Source: Deltaproteobacteria bacterium Ga0077539 (GTDB lineage: Bacteria > Myxococcota_A > Polyangia > Polyangiales > Ga0077539). Taken from it: 41,550 nt of DNA. The DNA lies in the NCBI GenBank assembly GCA_001465015.1, contig LNEO01000239.1, positions 1 to 41,550 on the forward strand. The letters run 5' to 3'. The notes below the pieces were generated by a model that saw only the letters and a list, made by a program, of their open reading frames with translations, made no database searches and was not told where the DNA came from. The position numbers and the translations under genes were made by a program. Positions 1-7,657 of this stretch are shown here, in pieces. Every line of letters begins with the position of its first letter. Position 1 is the stretch's first letter.

Positions 1-487
1 ATTCTCACGGTCGAGCGCAGCGTTGCGTGGGTGCTTTGCGCAACGAGGGACCGTGGTGTGAAGGCGTGTTCGATGGAGCCCACCGCGAGGTCCGGCGGAC
101 GCCGTGCCCGCTACGCGCAGCGCAGAGGCCGGGCGCTCGCCTCCCGGCCGTGTGCAGAGCGCGTTCGTCGACGCTCTGCTCCTCCAGGTTTCCGCTGCTG
201 TTCCAACACTTTGCCTTTGGGGCGTTGCGCATCGCGTGGGCGGCAGCGCGCCCCGCCCCGCGGCTCGATGTCAACCGTCGTTTCGTCGCTCGATTCTCAG
301 CCCAAACGCTTTCGTTCAGCCGCTGAGTTTTCGGCGCCTATGGGAGCCAAGGGGCCCGGGGGAGATCCATCGTGTTTCCATTGCGTTTCTTCGCACGAAG
401 TTGCAACGAGGGATGCGCGCCGCGCTCCGCACGAACAGCGCGCTTCGAGCCCCGCTACGACGATCGTCCCCCGCCGCGCCACCTCTC
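1..487. other. Non-coding stretch with hairpin and dispersed repeat
   Basis: No convincing gene is seen here; the open frames are GC-driven and lack domains. A 7-bp stem hairpin (CGTTGCG at 21-27, CGCAACG at 39-45) lies near the left edge. Positions about 253-350 are similar to the reverse complement of about 41365-41452. The stretch lies downstream of the minus-strand gene ending at 488, so it is a 3' flank and not a promoter region for a gene seen here. Confidence 0.6.
253..350 (-). repeat. Dispersed intergenic repeat, left copy
   Basis: About 100 bp that align, with small indels, to the reverse complement of 41365-41452. Shared blocks include GCCCCGCGGCTCG, CGTCGTTTCGTCG and a conserved end GAGTTnTCGGC followed by a CATGGGAGC/CTATGGGAGC block. 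Both copies sit just after the 3' end of a gene and have the same orientation relative to that gene, so the element behaves like a dispersed 3'-flank repeat. Similarity was judged by eye and may extend out to about position 155. Confidence 0.7.
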
Positions 488-1024
488 TCAGTCCACGGTA
501 TAGCCTTCGCCCTTCGCGCAGCGCGCGTTGAAGCGCTGAAACTTCGCGAGGCCATCGCGAACGCCCTTGTCGCCGCTGCGGCTGACGTCGAGGATGTCGC
601 AGAGCAGCTCGAACTTGTCCTCATCAGCGAGCACGCGCTCGATCGCCGCGGCGATGATGGCCGACTCTTTGGCGTCCACGATCCAGCCGTCGTTGGAAGA
701 GAACTTGAATTCAGGCACCTTGCCCTTCGCAGGGCTCTTGGACGAGAGCCATCGCTCGTGCGCCTTGCGAAATGCGTTGTATTCGCGCTTCTCCGCCGCG
801 GTCGGCCGAGGATCGATCGGCTCTTCGCCGGCGAAATGCGCGTGCAGCGCCTCCGCTCGACTCGGCGCGATCGTCGAGCCCTCTGCGGGCCACGCCGGGT
901 CCGGCGGCGGCGGCTGGTCGCAGAGCGCGTCCGCAGTAGCGAGCGCGTTGAGGATGACGGATCCGAAGCGGAGCGGCGTGCTGAGCACGGCTCCTCGACC
1001 GCGAGGACAGAAGGCAAACGACAC
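488..1024 (-). CDS. Hypothetical protein, 178 aa
   Basis: I do not recognise a family. The frame opens at a GTG at 1024 and gives a soluble-looking protein with a Pro-rich patch (DQPPPPDPAWPAEG, about residues 35-48), a charged middle (AAEKREYNAFRKAHERW) and a mixed alpha-helical C-terminus (ESAIIAAAIERVLADEDKFELLCD split over two helices). No signal peptide or membrane segment is obvious. Four cysteines are scattered without a metal-binding pattern. It lies 27 bp downstream of the TMEM43-family gene on the same strand, so the two are probably co-transcribed. The start is uncertain because no clear ribosome binding site is visible. Confidence 0.7.
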   Translation of the reverse strand: MSFAFCPRGRGAVLSTPLRFGSVILNALATADALCDQPPPPDPAWPAEGSTIAPSRAEALHAHFAGEEPIDPRPTAAEKREYNAFRKAHERWLSSKSPAKGKVPEFKFSSNDGWIVDAKESAIIAAAIERVLADEDKFELLCDILDVSRSGDKGVRDGLAKFQRFNARCAKGEGYTVD

Positions 1025-1051
1025 GACGCGCGATCGTAGCGCAGCGTTCGC

Positions 1052-2107
1052 TCAGCGACCGCGGTTTCGCTGCGTCAGCGCGAGCAGCGCCAGCAGCGAG
1101 AGCACGAGCACGAGCAGCGCCACGCTGTGCGCGACGACCGAGATCACGACGACCGTCGCGGACACTCCGAACGCGATCGGCAAGGTGACCCACGCCACCG
1201 CCGACCTCGTCGCCCGCCCCAACGGCGGAAAGATGTCGAACATCGCGCTGAACGGCGCCAGCCACAGGTTCATCGAGCCCCACACGAGCAAGAAGCCCAT
1301 CAACCGCAAGATCCACCCGATGATCACGTGCTCGCGCGCGAGCTGGCCGATCGCGCTCGCGCGGTCTCCGCGAAGCAGGCGATAGAGACGCGCCTCGCCC
1401 TGATACGCGTCGATCCGCGAGCCATTTTGCTGACCAAACAACGTAGCGAGAGTGTCCGTGCGAAGGGCGTAATACGACAGCCGCACGTCGCCCACGTCGG
1501 GTTGATCGAGCGATCGGTCCCCGAGGTAGAAGTAGTTTTGCGCCACCGACGGCGCGTGTGGAGCGCCTGGTCTGAGCGACTCGCGAGAGAGCGCGACGCG
1601 CTCGTCGCACGGCGCGCTCGTCTCGGCCGTGCGAAATCCGTACACGCCCAGCGTCGCGTCCACGGCATAGCGCCCCGCGCGCACGCGAAGCGCCGGGTTG
1701 TGGTGCCCGCGCGGCTCGCGAAACTGCGCGCTCGCGGGAGGAGCGTCGCTCCACTGGCGCGTGTACTGACAGCGCGAACGGTCGTCGCAGCGCTCGATCC
1801 ACGCGAACATCTCGGCCCTTCGCGCGAGGGCTACGAACGGCCCCGCGACGAGAAAGCTGTCGTCGCCCAACGGCGCGGCAGCGCGGACGCGCTCGGTCAC
1901 AGACACCAGCGCTCGATCGTTGGACGCATCGACGCGCGCCGGGTCTGCGACGGTGGACCGACGCGCGAGACCCGCGAGGTTGACCCGCCCCTCGTTGATC
2001 CACAAGAGCGCGATCGCTCCGAGAAAGAGCAGCGCGCCCACGATCGCTCCCGCGATCGCAGCGCGAATCCCCTCGAACCAACCGATGCGCGCGCGGCGCT
2101 GCTTCAT
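1052..2107 (-). CDS. TMEM43 family membrane protein, 351 aa
   Basis: The protein resembles the TMEM43/LUMA family (DUF1625), known from eukaryotic inner nuclear membrane and from many bacteria, where its role is unknown. It has the family layout: a short basic N-terminus, one transmembrane helix (about residues 16-37, ending in WINEGR), a large soluble loop of roughly 200 residues, and a C-terminal block of three hydrophobic helices (starting at IIGWILRLMGFLLVWGS). The family's conserved NEGR segment after the first helix is present. The ATG at 2107 is chosen because it begins the basic stretch MKQRRAR just ahead of the first helix; the open frame continues upstream but without family similarity. 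It is followed closely by the hypothetical gene at 488. Confidence 0.85.
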   Translation of the reverse strand: MKQRRARIGWFEGIRAAIAGAIVGALLFLGAIALLWINEGRVNLAGLARRSTVADPARVDASNDRALVSVTERVRAAAPLGDDSFLVAGPFVALARRAEMFAWIERCDDRSRCQYTRQWSDAPPASAQFREPRGHHNPALRVRAGRYAVDATLGVYGFRTAETSAPCDERVALSRESLRPGAPHAPSVAQNYFYLGDRSLDQPDVGDVRLSYYALRTDTLATLFGQQNGSRIDAYQGEARLYRLLRGDRASAIGQLAREHVIIGWILRLMGFLLVWGSMNLWLAPFSAMFDIFPPLGRATRSAVAWVTLPIAFGVSATVVVISVVAHSVALLVLVLSLLALLALTQRNRGR

Positions 2108-2217
2108 GCCTCTGATCCTCCAGGCGCGATGATAGCGCGCTCGCGGTCGGCGCGTCTCCGAGGTCGGGCTCGTAGAAGCACGCGCTCGTGTTCTCCGTGA
2201 GCTCTGCGCAGTAGCGC

Positions 2218-3267
2218 TCAGGACCGAGGGCCGCCGCGGGCGTTCGCCGCGCGCCATCGGCCTGGAGAAATCCCGCTCCAGCGCACGAACGCTCGGTGAA
2301 ACGCCGCTTGTTCGCTGAACCCGAGCTCGATCGCCACCGCGCGCACGCCCGTCGACGGGTCGCGCAACAGCTCGCACGCCCGCTCGTACCGCGCGCGGTC
2401 GTAGAGCTTCGCGAGGCTCGTTCCCTCGCGCTCGAGCCAGCGCTGCAGCGTGCGCGGCGCGCATCCGAGCGCGCGGGACACGGTGTCCAACGTCGGCGCA
2501 GCGGCGAGGTTGTCGCGAAGCAGCTTTCGTACGCGCCCAGCGAGCGTCGGCTCCGCAGGAAGGCCGTCGAGGATGCGCTTTCCGTGAGACTCGAGGTGCA
2601 CGAGCAGCGACGGGTTGGCGGTCTGCACCGGCAACGCGAGGGTCTCGTCGCGAAAGTGCATCTCGTCCCTCGGCTGCCCGTAGCGAATCGGACAGCGAAA
2701 GAGCGCCTCGGCCTCGCGGTAACCCGCAGGGCGCTCGTAGCGAAACCGCAGCTCTGCCGGAGCGACTTCGCTGCCCGCGACGCGACGGGCGGCCAGAATG
2801 ATCAGCGCCGTTCCGAACTCGAGGACGTGCCGGGGCGCGGCCGCCATCGGGTCATCGAACTCGTAGTACGCGACCAACATCCCTGCAGGCGCGTCGTTCG
2901 ACGTTCGCCACAGGCTCCCTTCGGCGAGCGTTCGCTGCAGCTCGAGCCCGCGCTCGAAGCCCTCTCTCAAGGTCGCCGCGCTCGTCATGATCAAGACCGG
3001 CAAGAGGCCTCCGATCGGCGCCATGTGCTCGGCGAGGTGCAACCCCATGTTGTCGTCCTCGAGCAGCACGGGCAGCTCGGCCCAGATCGCCTGCGCCACG
3101 TCGACCGAGATCCTCGCGTCCGGCGAGGCCATCGCCTCGAGCGAGAGACCGAAGCGCGACGCGAGCGCCGCAGGGTCGTGTCCCCTGTGCTCTGCGTAGC
3201 GAAATAGCAGGTGCGCCGCGTTGGCGGTCACCGTCGATCGAGATCCATCGGTTCGTTCGCGAGTCAC
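2218..3267 (-). CDS. AraC family transcriptional regulator (OruR/GadX-like), about 349 aa
   Basis: A DNA-binding transcription factor. The N-terminal 200 residues match the arabinose-binding-type effector domain of the OruR/ArgR-like AraC subgroup (…GHDPAALASRFGL…, WAELPVLLEDDNMGLHLAE). The C-terminal hundred residues form the double helix-turn-helix: VSRALGCAPRTLQRWLEREG is helix-turn-helix one and VAIELGFSEQAAFHRAFVRW followed by G-ISPGRWR is helix-turn-helix two, with the AraC signature FSEQAAFHRAF. The start is uncertain: GTG at 3267 leaves a normal family N-terminus, while a TTG at 3324 is abutted by GAGGG with no spacer. It lies downstream of a small membrane protein gene and may share its transcript. 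The effector is unknown. Confidence 0.88.
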   Translation of the reverse strand: MTRERTDGSRSTVTANAAHLLFRYAEHRGHDPAALASRFGLSLEAMASPDARISVDVAQAIWAELPVLLEDDNMGLHLAEHMAPIGGLLPVLIMTSAATLREGFERGLELQRTLAEGSLWRTSNDAPAGMLVAYYEFDDPMAAAPRHVLEFGTALIILAARRVAGSEVAPAELRFRYERPAGYREAEALFRCPIRYGQPRDEMHFRDETLALPVQTANPSLLVHLESHGKRILDGLPAEPTLAGRVRKLLRDNLAAAPTLDTVSRALGCAPRTLQRWLEREGTSLAKLYDRARYERACELLRDPSTGVRAVAIELGFSEQAAFHRAFVRWSGISPGRWRAANARGGPRS

Positions 3268-3359
3268 GAGCGTGCCTGCGACGCGCGCTCCTCCGCTCGC
3301 GCCGCCGGTGGATTCGAGGATCAACCCTCGCCGTCGTCAAGGCTCGAACCGCAGGATTG

Positions 3360-3671
3360 TCAGGCGCTCACCGGGTGTCGCTCGGGGGCCTCGAGGACCG
3401 GGGACGCCTCCTCGATGAGCACGCAGCGACACCGCGGACAGCGCGTAGGCTCGGTCGCGGCCTCGGCGAGCGGCGCCTGAATCGCCGCGCAGATCGCCAC
3501 GATCATCGGCGCCAGAAACACCGTCAAGAAGCCGGACAACGCCGAGCACATCATCATTGCAACCGCTGCCAGGTACAGCGCCACCAGCCCTGCCTTCGCC
3601 GCGCGCGACGCGCGCAGAGGCTCTCCGCGAAATCCGCATCGCTCGCAGCGGCACTCGCCGTGATTCACCAT
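3360..3671 (-). CDS. Small zinc-ribbon-flanked membrane protein, 103 aa
   Basis: An unrecognised small protein. The N-terminus has three cysteines (C7, C9, C12, in ECRCERCGF) and the C-terminus has three more (CPRCRC at 78-83), suggesting paired half zinc ribbons on the same side of the membrane. Between them lies a hydrophobic stretch of about 45 residues (27-70), enough for two membrane helices. The ATG at 3671 is preceded by GAGG with a 6-nt spacer; a second ATG ten codons upstream (3701) is less well served. The gene ends about 90 bp before the AraC-type start, on the same strand. Function unknown. Confidence 0.7.
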   Translation of the reverse strand: MVNHGECRCERCGFRGEPLRASRAAKAGLVALYLAAVAMMMCSALSGFLTVFLAPMIVAICAAIQAPLAEAATEPTRCPRCRCVLIEEASPVLEAPERHPVSA

Positions 3672-3891
3672 CGGTGACCTCGCTCTCTTGCAGCCGATCA
3701 TTAGGCCCTGCTCGAGCGCTCGGCATTGACCGCGCGCGCCTCGATCGTTGATCGATCGCGCCACCCAAAAGAGTACGAGGCAGAACCGCGACTGCCCGCG
3801 TTGTCCGGAAGCGCGTCCGTGCCCCGAAGCAAGCGATGCGCTCCAATCGCCGACCGTGCACCGACGACGTTCTCCCTTCTCTGCCGCGCAA

Positions 3892-4815
3892 ATGCTCGGC
3901 GTCATCGCGACCATCGCCGCGCCTACCGCAGAGCGCTGCGCGCACCCACCGCCGCCCCCCACGAAGCGACCTTGGACCGACGAGGTCGAGCGCGCGCTTC
4001 GGTGCGACGGTCGCTCGGACACTGACTCGCGCCGCGTGTGCTTCGTGACGCTGTTGACGGTCTTCAACCAGTGGCCCGACAGCGACGAGCGACGCGCGAG
4101 CTTCGCCGAGGTCCAACGGCGCTTGAATTCATGGTCACACGAGCAGCGCGCCGCCTCCGCGTCGCACGTGATCCACGCGAGAGACGCCAGGGTCTTCGAC
4201 ACCATGCTGTTTGTGCGGGCGCTCGAGGACTGGTACCCCGAGGACACCGGGCGCGACGCAGGAATCAACACGCGCCTCGCGACCGCCTCTCCCTTCGCCG
4301 AGGCCGTCGAGTCCTACCGCCTCGTGCGCGCGAGCGTTTCGTTTCGGTGGTTCGCCGAAGGTCCTGGGCTCTCTCGGCTGCGATCGCTGGAGCTTCGAGA
4401 GTGCGATCGCCCCGAGCGCACCTTTGCGCACTTGCTGCGATGGCGCGGGCTCGCGACGCTCGAACGGATCGCCCTCACCGACGAGCGCGCGCTCATCGAG
4501 GGTGACTCGCTGTGGGTCGTCGCCCGCGAGGCGCCGAGGCTGCGCGAGCTGTCCTTCGTCGGCTACGGCGCGGCGCACGCGACGGTCACCCTGGAGAGAG
4601 AGCGAGAGCTCTCGCAGCGGCTGACGAGCCTCGTCGTTCGAGACGCCTTCGTGAGAACACAGGAAATCAACTCGCTCGTCCAAAATCGCTCGCTCGCGAA
4701 CCTCGCGCGCTTGGACCTCCGCGACAACGCGCTCACCGACGCAGACGTCCGCGCCCTTCGAGAGGCGCCGCACTTCGCGCGGACCGAGGTCCTCACGGGG
4801 CGCTCGCGACCGTGA
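3892..4815 (+). CDS. Leucine-rich-repeat protein, about 307 aa
   Basis: A protein with degenerate leucine-rich repeats of the kind common in Myxococcota and Planctomycetes. Repeats are visible in the second half: LSRLRSLELREC, LATLERIALTDERAL, APRLRELSFVGYG, LTSLVVRDAF and a canonical last repeat LARLDLRDNALTDADVRAL. Such repeats usually form protein-binding surfaces; no catalytic motif is seen. The frame is open from a TTG at 3748, but codon third positions become strongly GC-rich only from about 3892, where an ATG opens a short hydrophobic stretch (MLGVIATIAAP) that could be a weak signal sequence. The start is therefore a judgement. It converges on the glycosyltransferase gene with 24 bp between the stop codons. 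Confidence 0.75.
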   Translation: MLGVIATIAAPTAERCAHPPPPPTKRPWTDEVERALRCDGRSDTDSRRVCFVTLLTVFNQWPDSDERRASFAEVQRRLNSWSHEQRAASASHVIHARDARVFDTMLFVRALEDWYPEDTGRDAGINTRLATASPFAEAVESYRLVRASVSFRWFAEGPGLSRLRSLELRECDRPERTFAHLLRWRGLATLERIALTDERALIEGDSLWVVAREAPRLRELSFVGYGAAHATVTLERERELSQRLTSLVVRDAFVRTQEINSLVQNRSLANLARLDLRDNALTDADVRALREAPHFARTEVLTGRSRP

Positions 4816-4839
4816 CCGTCGTTCTTCACCGCGCCGCGA

Positions 4840-6066
4840 TCACCTTCGTGACGAGACGAAATCGATCAGCGCCGCCGCTGCGTCGACGCGCGCAGGCAGG
4901 CTCTCTGCGAACGCCTTCGCCCTCGAGGCGCGCTCGGGTCGCGTCGCGTCGACGAGCGCTGAGTGCAGACGATCGACCGAGAGCTTCGAGCGAGCCAGGG
5001 GCGCTGGCCCCAAGTCCAACGCCTGCACCCGACTCGACCAGTAGGCCTGATCCAGCATGTGAGGAACCGCCACTTGCGCGACACCGGCGCGCGCCGCGGT
5101 GTGCGTCGTTCCGGCGCCTGCGTGGTGCACCACCGCCGCCAGCCGAGGAAACAGCGCGTCGTGCGGGGCGTCGTCGATCACGTGCACGCGATCGTCGTTG
5201 CCCACGCCAGCGCCGAGCTTCGCCCACCCTCGCGAGAGCACGAGGCGCAGCCCTGCGCGGCGCGACGCTTCGAGGACGACGCTCGTGGTCCGCTCGGGAT
5301 CGGGGTCGGTCATGCTTCCGAATCCGACGAAGACCGGAGGCGGACCAGCGCGGAGAAACCCGTCGAGCGCAGGGTCGAGCGGCTCGTCGTCGAGCGGTCC
5401 CTGAAAGCCGACGGAGCACAGCGCGCTCGTGACGTCCGACGGCACCGGCGCCACCGCGCGATCGGCCGCGTACACGACGGCGTCGCCGAAGAGATAGCGC
5501 ATCCCGTCGCGCACCGGCGCGAGCCCGAGCTTCGCGCGCGCTCGGGTCACCGGCGCAACGACGATGCGCGAGTAGAAAGCGCTCGTGCTCGCCCACAGCG
5601 CTCGGTTCGCCAATCGCGGCAGAGACAGCCACGGAACCATGATCGGCGGGTGCTCGGCGCTCGATAGCAGAAGCGGGCAATAGAGCACCGGCAGGTACGG
5701 GATCCTGCGCCGCTCTGCGTACGACTGCGCAGCGAGCACGAGCCCGCCGCCGAACACGGCGTCGGCGTCCCCAACGCAGCGCTCGCTCTCTTCGAACTGC
5801 CTGGCGATCTGCTCCGCGAGGATCTCGTTGAACGTGCGCACCGTCGCGAGAAAGCCCGCGGTGATCTTGCTCGACGCGTTGGCGAGCAGATCGGCCACCG
5901 ATCCGCCCATCACGCGCAAGGGGACGTCGTAGCGCCGCGCGAGCTCTTCGAAGTCCGGCGCCGCGCACACCCACGCGTCGTGCCCGGCCCGTCGACAGCG
6001 CGCGGCGAGGCGCAGCACGGGCTGAACATCGCCGCGAGATCCAAGACCGAAGAACGCGAGCTTCAC
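4840..6066 (-). CDS. GT1 family glycosyltransferase (UGT/YjiC-like), 408 aa
   Basis: A cytosolic GT-B-fold transferase that moves a sugar from a nucleotide-sugar to a lipid or small-molecule acceptor. The N-terminal Rossmann domain opens with the typical KLAFFGLGSRGDVQP, as in sterol glucosyltransferases and YjiC-like enzymes. The C-terminal donor-binding domain has the family signature VVHHAGAGTTHTAARAGV followed by PHMLDQAYWSSRV, which corresponds to the UDPGT signature. Length fits the family. The GTG at 6066 is chosen because it starts exactly at the conserved first beta strand; the frame is open further upstream but overlaps the previous gene. It is the last gene of a minus-strand run and follows the outer-membrane-type gene by 26 bp. 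The acceptor cannot be read from the sequence. Confidence 0.9.
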   Translation of the reverse strand: MKLAFFGLGSRGDVQPVLRLAARCRRAGHDAWVCAAPDFEELARRYDVPLRVMGGSVADLLANASSKITAGFLATVRTFNEILAEQIARQFEESERCVGDADAVFGGGLVLAAQSYAERRRIPYLPVLYCPLLLSSAEHPPIMVPWLSLPRLANRALWASTSAFYSRIVVAPVTRARAKLGLAPVRDGMRYLFGDAVVYAADRAVAPVPSDVTSALCSVGFQGPLDDEPLDPALDGFLRAGPPPVFVGFGSMTDPDPERTTSVVLEASRRAGLRLVLSRGWAKLGAGVGNDDRVHVIDDAPHDALFPRLAAVVHHAGAGTTHTAARAGVAQVAVPHMLDQAYWSSRVQALDLGPAPLARSKLSVDRLHSALVDATRPERASRAKAFAESLPARVDAAAALIDFVSSRR

Positions 6067-6092
6067 GAGGGTTGCCCGCGATGGTACCGAAG

Positions 6093-6725
6093 TCAGCGCG
6101 AAGCCCGACCCTCGCCGTAAGGGATCGCAATGTACGCGCCCCCTTGCAGCGAGAGCGCGCTGGACGCGTTGGGGACGAAGGTCACGCCCATCGCGGCCAT
6201 CGCGCCGATCCAGACCGGTCCCGTTCGAAACGCGAGCCACAGCTCGCCCTGCACCGGGATTCGCACGTCTCCGGTGGCGTCGAGGCGCAGCGCCGCGGGC
6301 ACCGCGAGCCCCATCGAGAAGTACGCCCAGTCCCCGCGGACGCGCAGGTTGGTGCTCGGCGAGAACTCGAGCACGGCCCCTGGGTACAGCGTCGCGAAGC
6401 TCAGGCCTCCGCCGAGCTGCACCGAGAGCGCCCAGCCGCGGGGGCCGCCGGCGATCGTGCGCCGCACTCCGACGCCAGCGCCAAACGCGTCGAACGGCAT
6501 CCGCTGCTGATACGTGAGCGCGAGCCACGGTCGAATCCACGCGGCCCGCGAGGACACGGGATATCCCTCGAACAAGGTCACGCTCGTCCCGAGGTCCGGT
6601 CCTCGGATCACGCTCGAGTCCGCGCGCGCGTCGGTCGCCGCGAAGAGCGCCGCGAGCGCCGCGAAGAGCGCGCCTCGAAAACATACACATCTATTCATCA
6701 CGCGTGCTGTTCGGCGGCCGCTCAT
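6093..6725 (-). CDS. Probable secreted/outer-membrane beta-barrel-like protein, 210 aa
   Basis: No named family is recognised. A signal peptide ends near ARADS (ALFAALAALFAATDARA), and the mature part is rich in short alternating strands with glycine turns and aromatic ends (RGWALSVQLGGGL, RGDWAYFSMGLAV, VQGELWLAFRTG, ALSLQGGAYIAI), as in small outer-membrane barrels. The ATG at 6725 overlaps the TGA of the upstream hydrolase gene as ATGA, which argues for translational coupling; an internal ATG at 6698 would also leave an intact signal peptide. Probably co-expressed with the hydrolase lipoprotein. Confidence 0.72.
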   Translation of the reverse strand: MSGRRTARVMNRCVCFRGALFAALAALFAATDARADSSVIRGPDLGTSVTLFEGYPVSSRAAWIRPWLALTYQQRMPFDAFGAGVGVRRTIAGGPRGWALSVQLGGGLSFATLYPGAVLEFSPSTNLRVRGDWAYFSMGLAVPAALRLDATGDVRIPVQGELWLAFRTGPVWIGAMAAMGVTFVPNASSALSLQGGAYIAIPYGEGRASR

Positions 6726-7639
6726 CGCGTCACCGTCACTCCCTCGAACGCGCCGTTGTCGAGCGCGGCGGTCGCAGCGGCGTCGCCTCGCAGCACGGCG
6801 TCGAGGTACGTGTCGATCACCCGCATGCCGTCCCGACGCGTCGCGCTCTGCGGCCGCGTCGAGGGCATGTCGCGCGCGAGGTTGGCCGCTGTGGCGCCGT
6901 CGGTCCAATCGTAGTGGTTCATTCCCTCGACCACCGCGAGCATCCGAGGGCGAGAGAAGCTCAGAAATCCGCGGGTCACGTCGGGCAAGAGCGCGCTGCC
7001 ATCTTGGCTCCCGGTGATGCTCAACACGCGCGAGCCGGCCCGTCGTTCGAGGCGAGATCCGTCCGCAGGAAGCCCCGCGATCAACACGACGCCGTCGTAG
7101 TTGTAGTCCGCCCACTGCCACGTGGCGATCACGGAGCCGAGCGAGTGGCCCATGGCGGCGACCTTTCCGTCGCTGCGGATGGCTCCCTCCAGCGTGTGGC
7201 CTGCCGTTTGTGCGGCGCGGCGCACCGCGAGCAGCGCGGCGTTGGTGTTGTCCGGGGACGCGATGGCGAGATCGAGCGTGTAGTCCGGCGCGACGACGAC
7301 GAACCCGCGCGTCGCGATGTGATCGGCGATCCAGCGGTAGCGAGCGCTCGTGACCAACCCGCCCGCCGCGAAGACCACCGTGGGAAAAGGAGCACGATCG
7401 CGGCGGAGGTTTCCCGTCGCATCCGAGGGAAAGGTCACCTCGATCGTCACGCGCTCGTACACGCGCGCCTGGGTCAGGACCGTCACGCGCGAGGCGCCGA
7501 ACGGCCCGTCCGCCCCGTCGCGGCCGTCACGCGCGGGCGACGGCGCGACGGTGACCGCCCCGGGTCCCGAGGGGCTGCAAGCGGTGACCGAGATCACCGC
7601 AGAAAGGACGCACCAACCAACACGCAGAGAGCGACGCAC
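6722..7639 (-). CDS. Alpha/beta hydrolase lipoprotein, 305 aa
   Basis: A secreted hydrolase, probably an esterase-like enzyme anchored as a lipoprotein (signal peptide ending in the lipobox VTAC, Cys21). The alpha/beta-hydrolase core is clear: oxyanion-region strand PTVVFAAGGLV, the nucleophile elbow GHSLGS with the catalytic serine, an acid region near ITGSQDGS, and a late histidine in GMNHYDWTD. The closest general resemblance is to the chlorophyllase/PAF-acetylhydrolase-like group, which is not certain. A Gly/Asp collagen-like patch (ARDGRDGADGPFG) follows the lipid anchor as a linker. It begins with GTG, 18 bp after the kinase stop, and its stop overlaps the next start. Confidence 0.85.
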   Translation of the reverse strand: MRRSLRVGWCVLSAVISVTACSPSGPGAVTVAPSPARDGRDGADGPFGASRVTVLTQARVYERVTIEVTFPSDATGNLRRDRAPFPTVVFAAGGLVTSARYRWIADHIATRGFVVVAPDYTLDLAIASPDNTNAALLAVRRAAQTAGHTLEGAIRSDGKVAAMGHSLGSVIATWQWADYNYDGVVLIAGLPADGSRLERRAGSRVLSITGSQDGSALLPDVTRGFLSFSRPRMLAVVEGMNHYDWTDGATAANLARDMPSTRPQSATRRDGMRVIDTYLDAVLRGDAAATAALDNGAFEGVTVTR

Positions 7640-7657
7640 AGATACGCGCGCAGCGTA

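Noticed and set aside
1..531. Several long overlapping open frames at the left end
   Set aside because: They are the usual shadows of very GC-rich DNA: they overlap on both strands, are rich in Arg/Ala/Pro and have no domain or ribosome site.
4840..6690. 616-residue version of the glycosyltransferase
   Set aside because: The extra N-terminal 208 residues overlap the signal-peptide gene at 6093-6725 and have no family similarity; the fold starts at the GTG at 6066.
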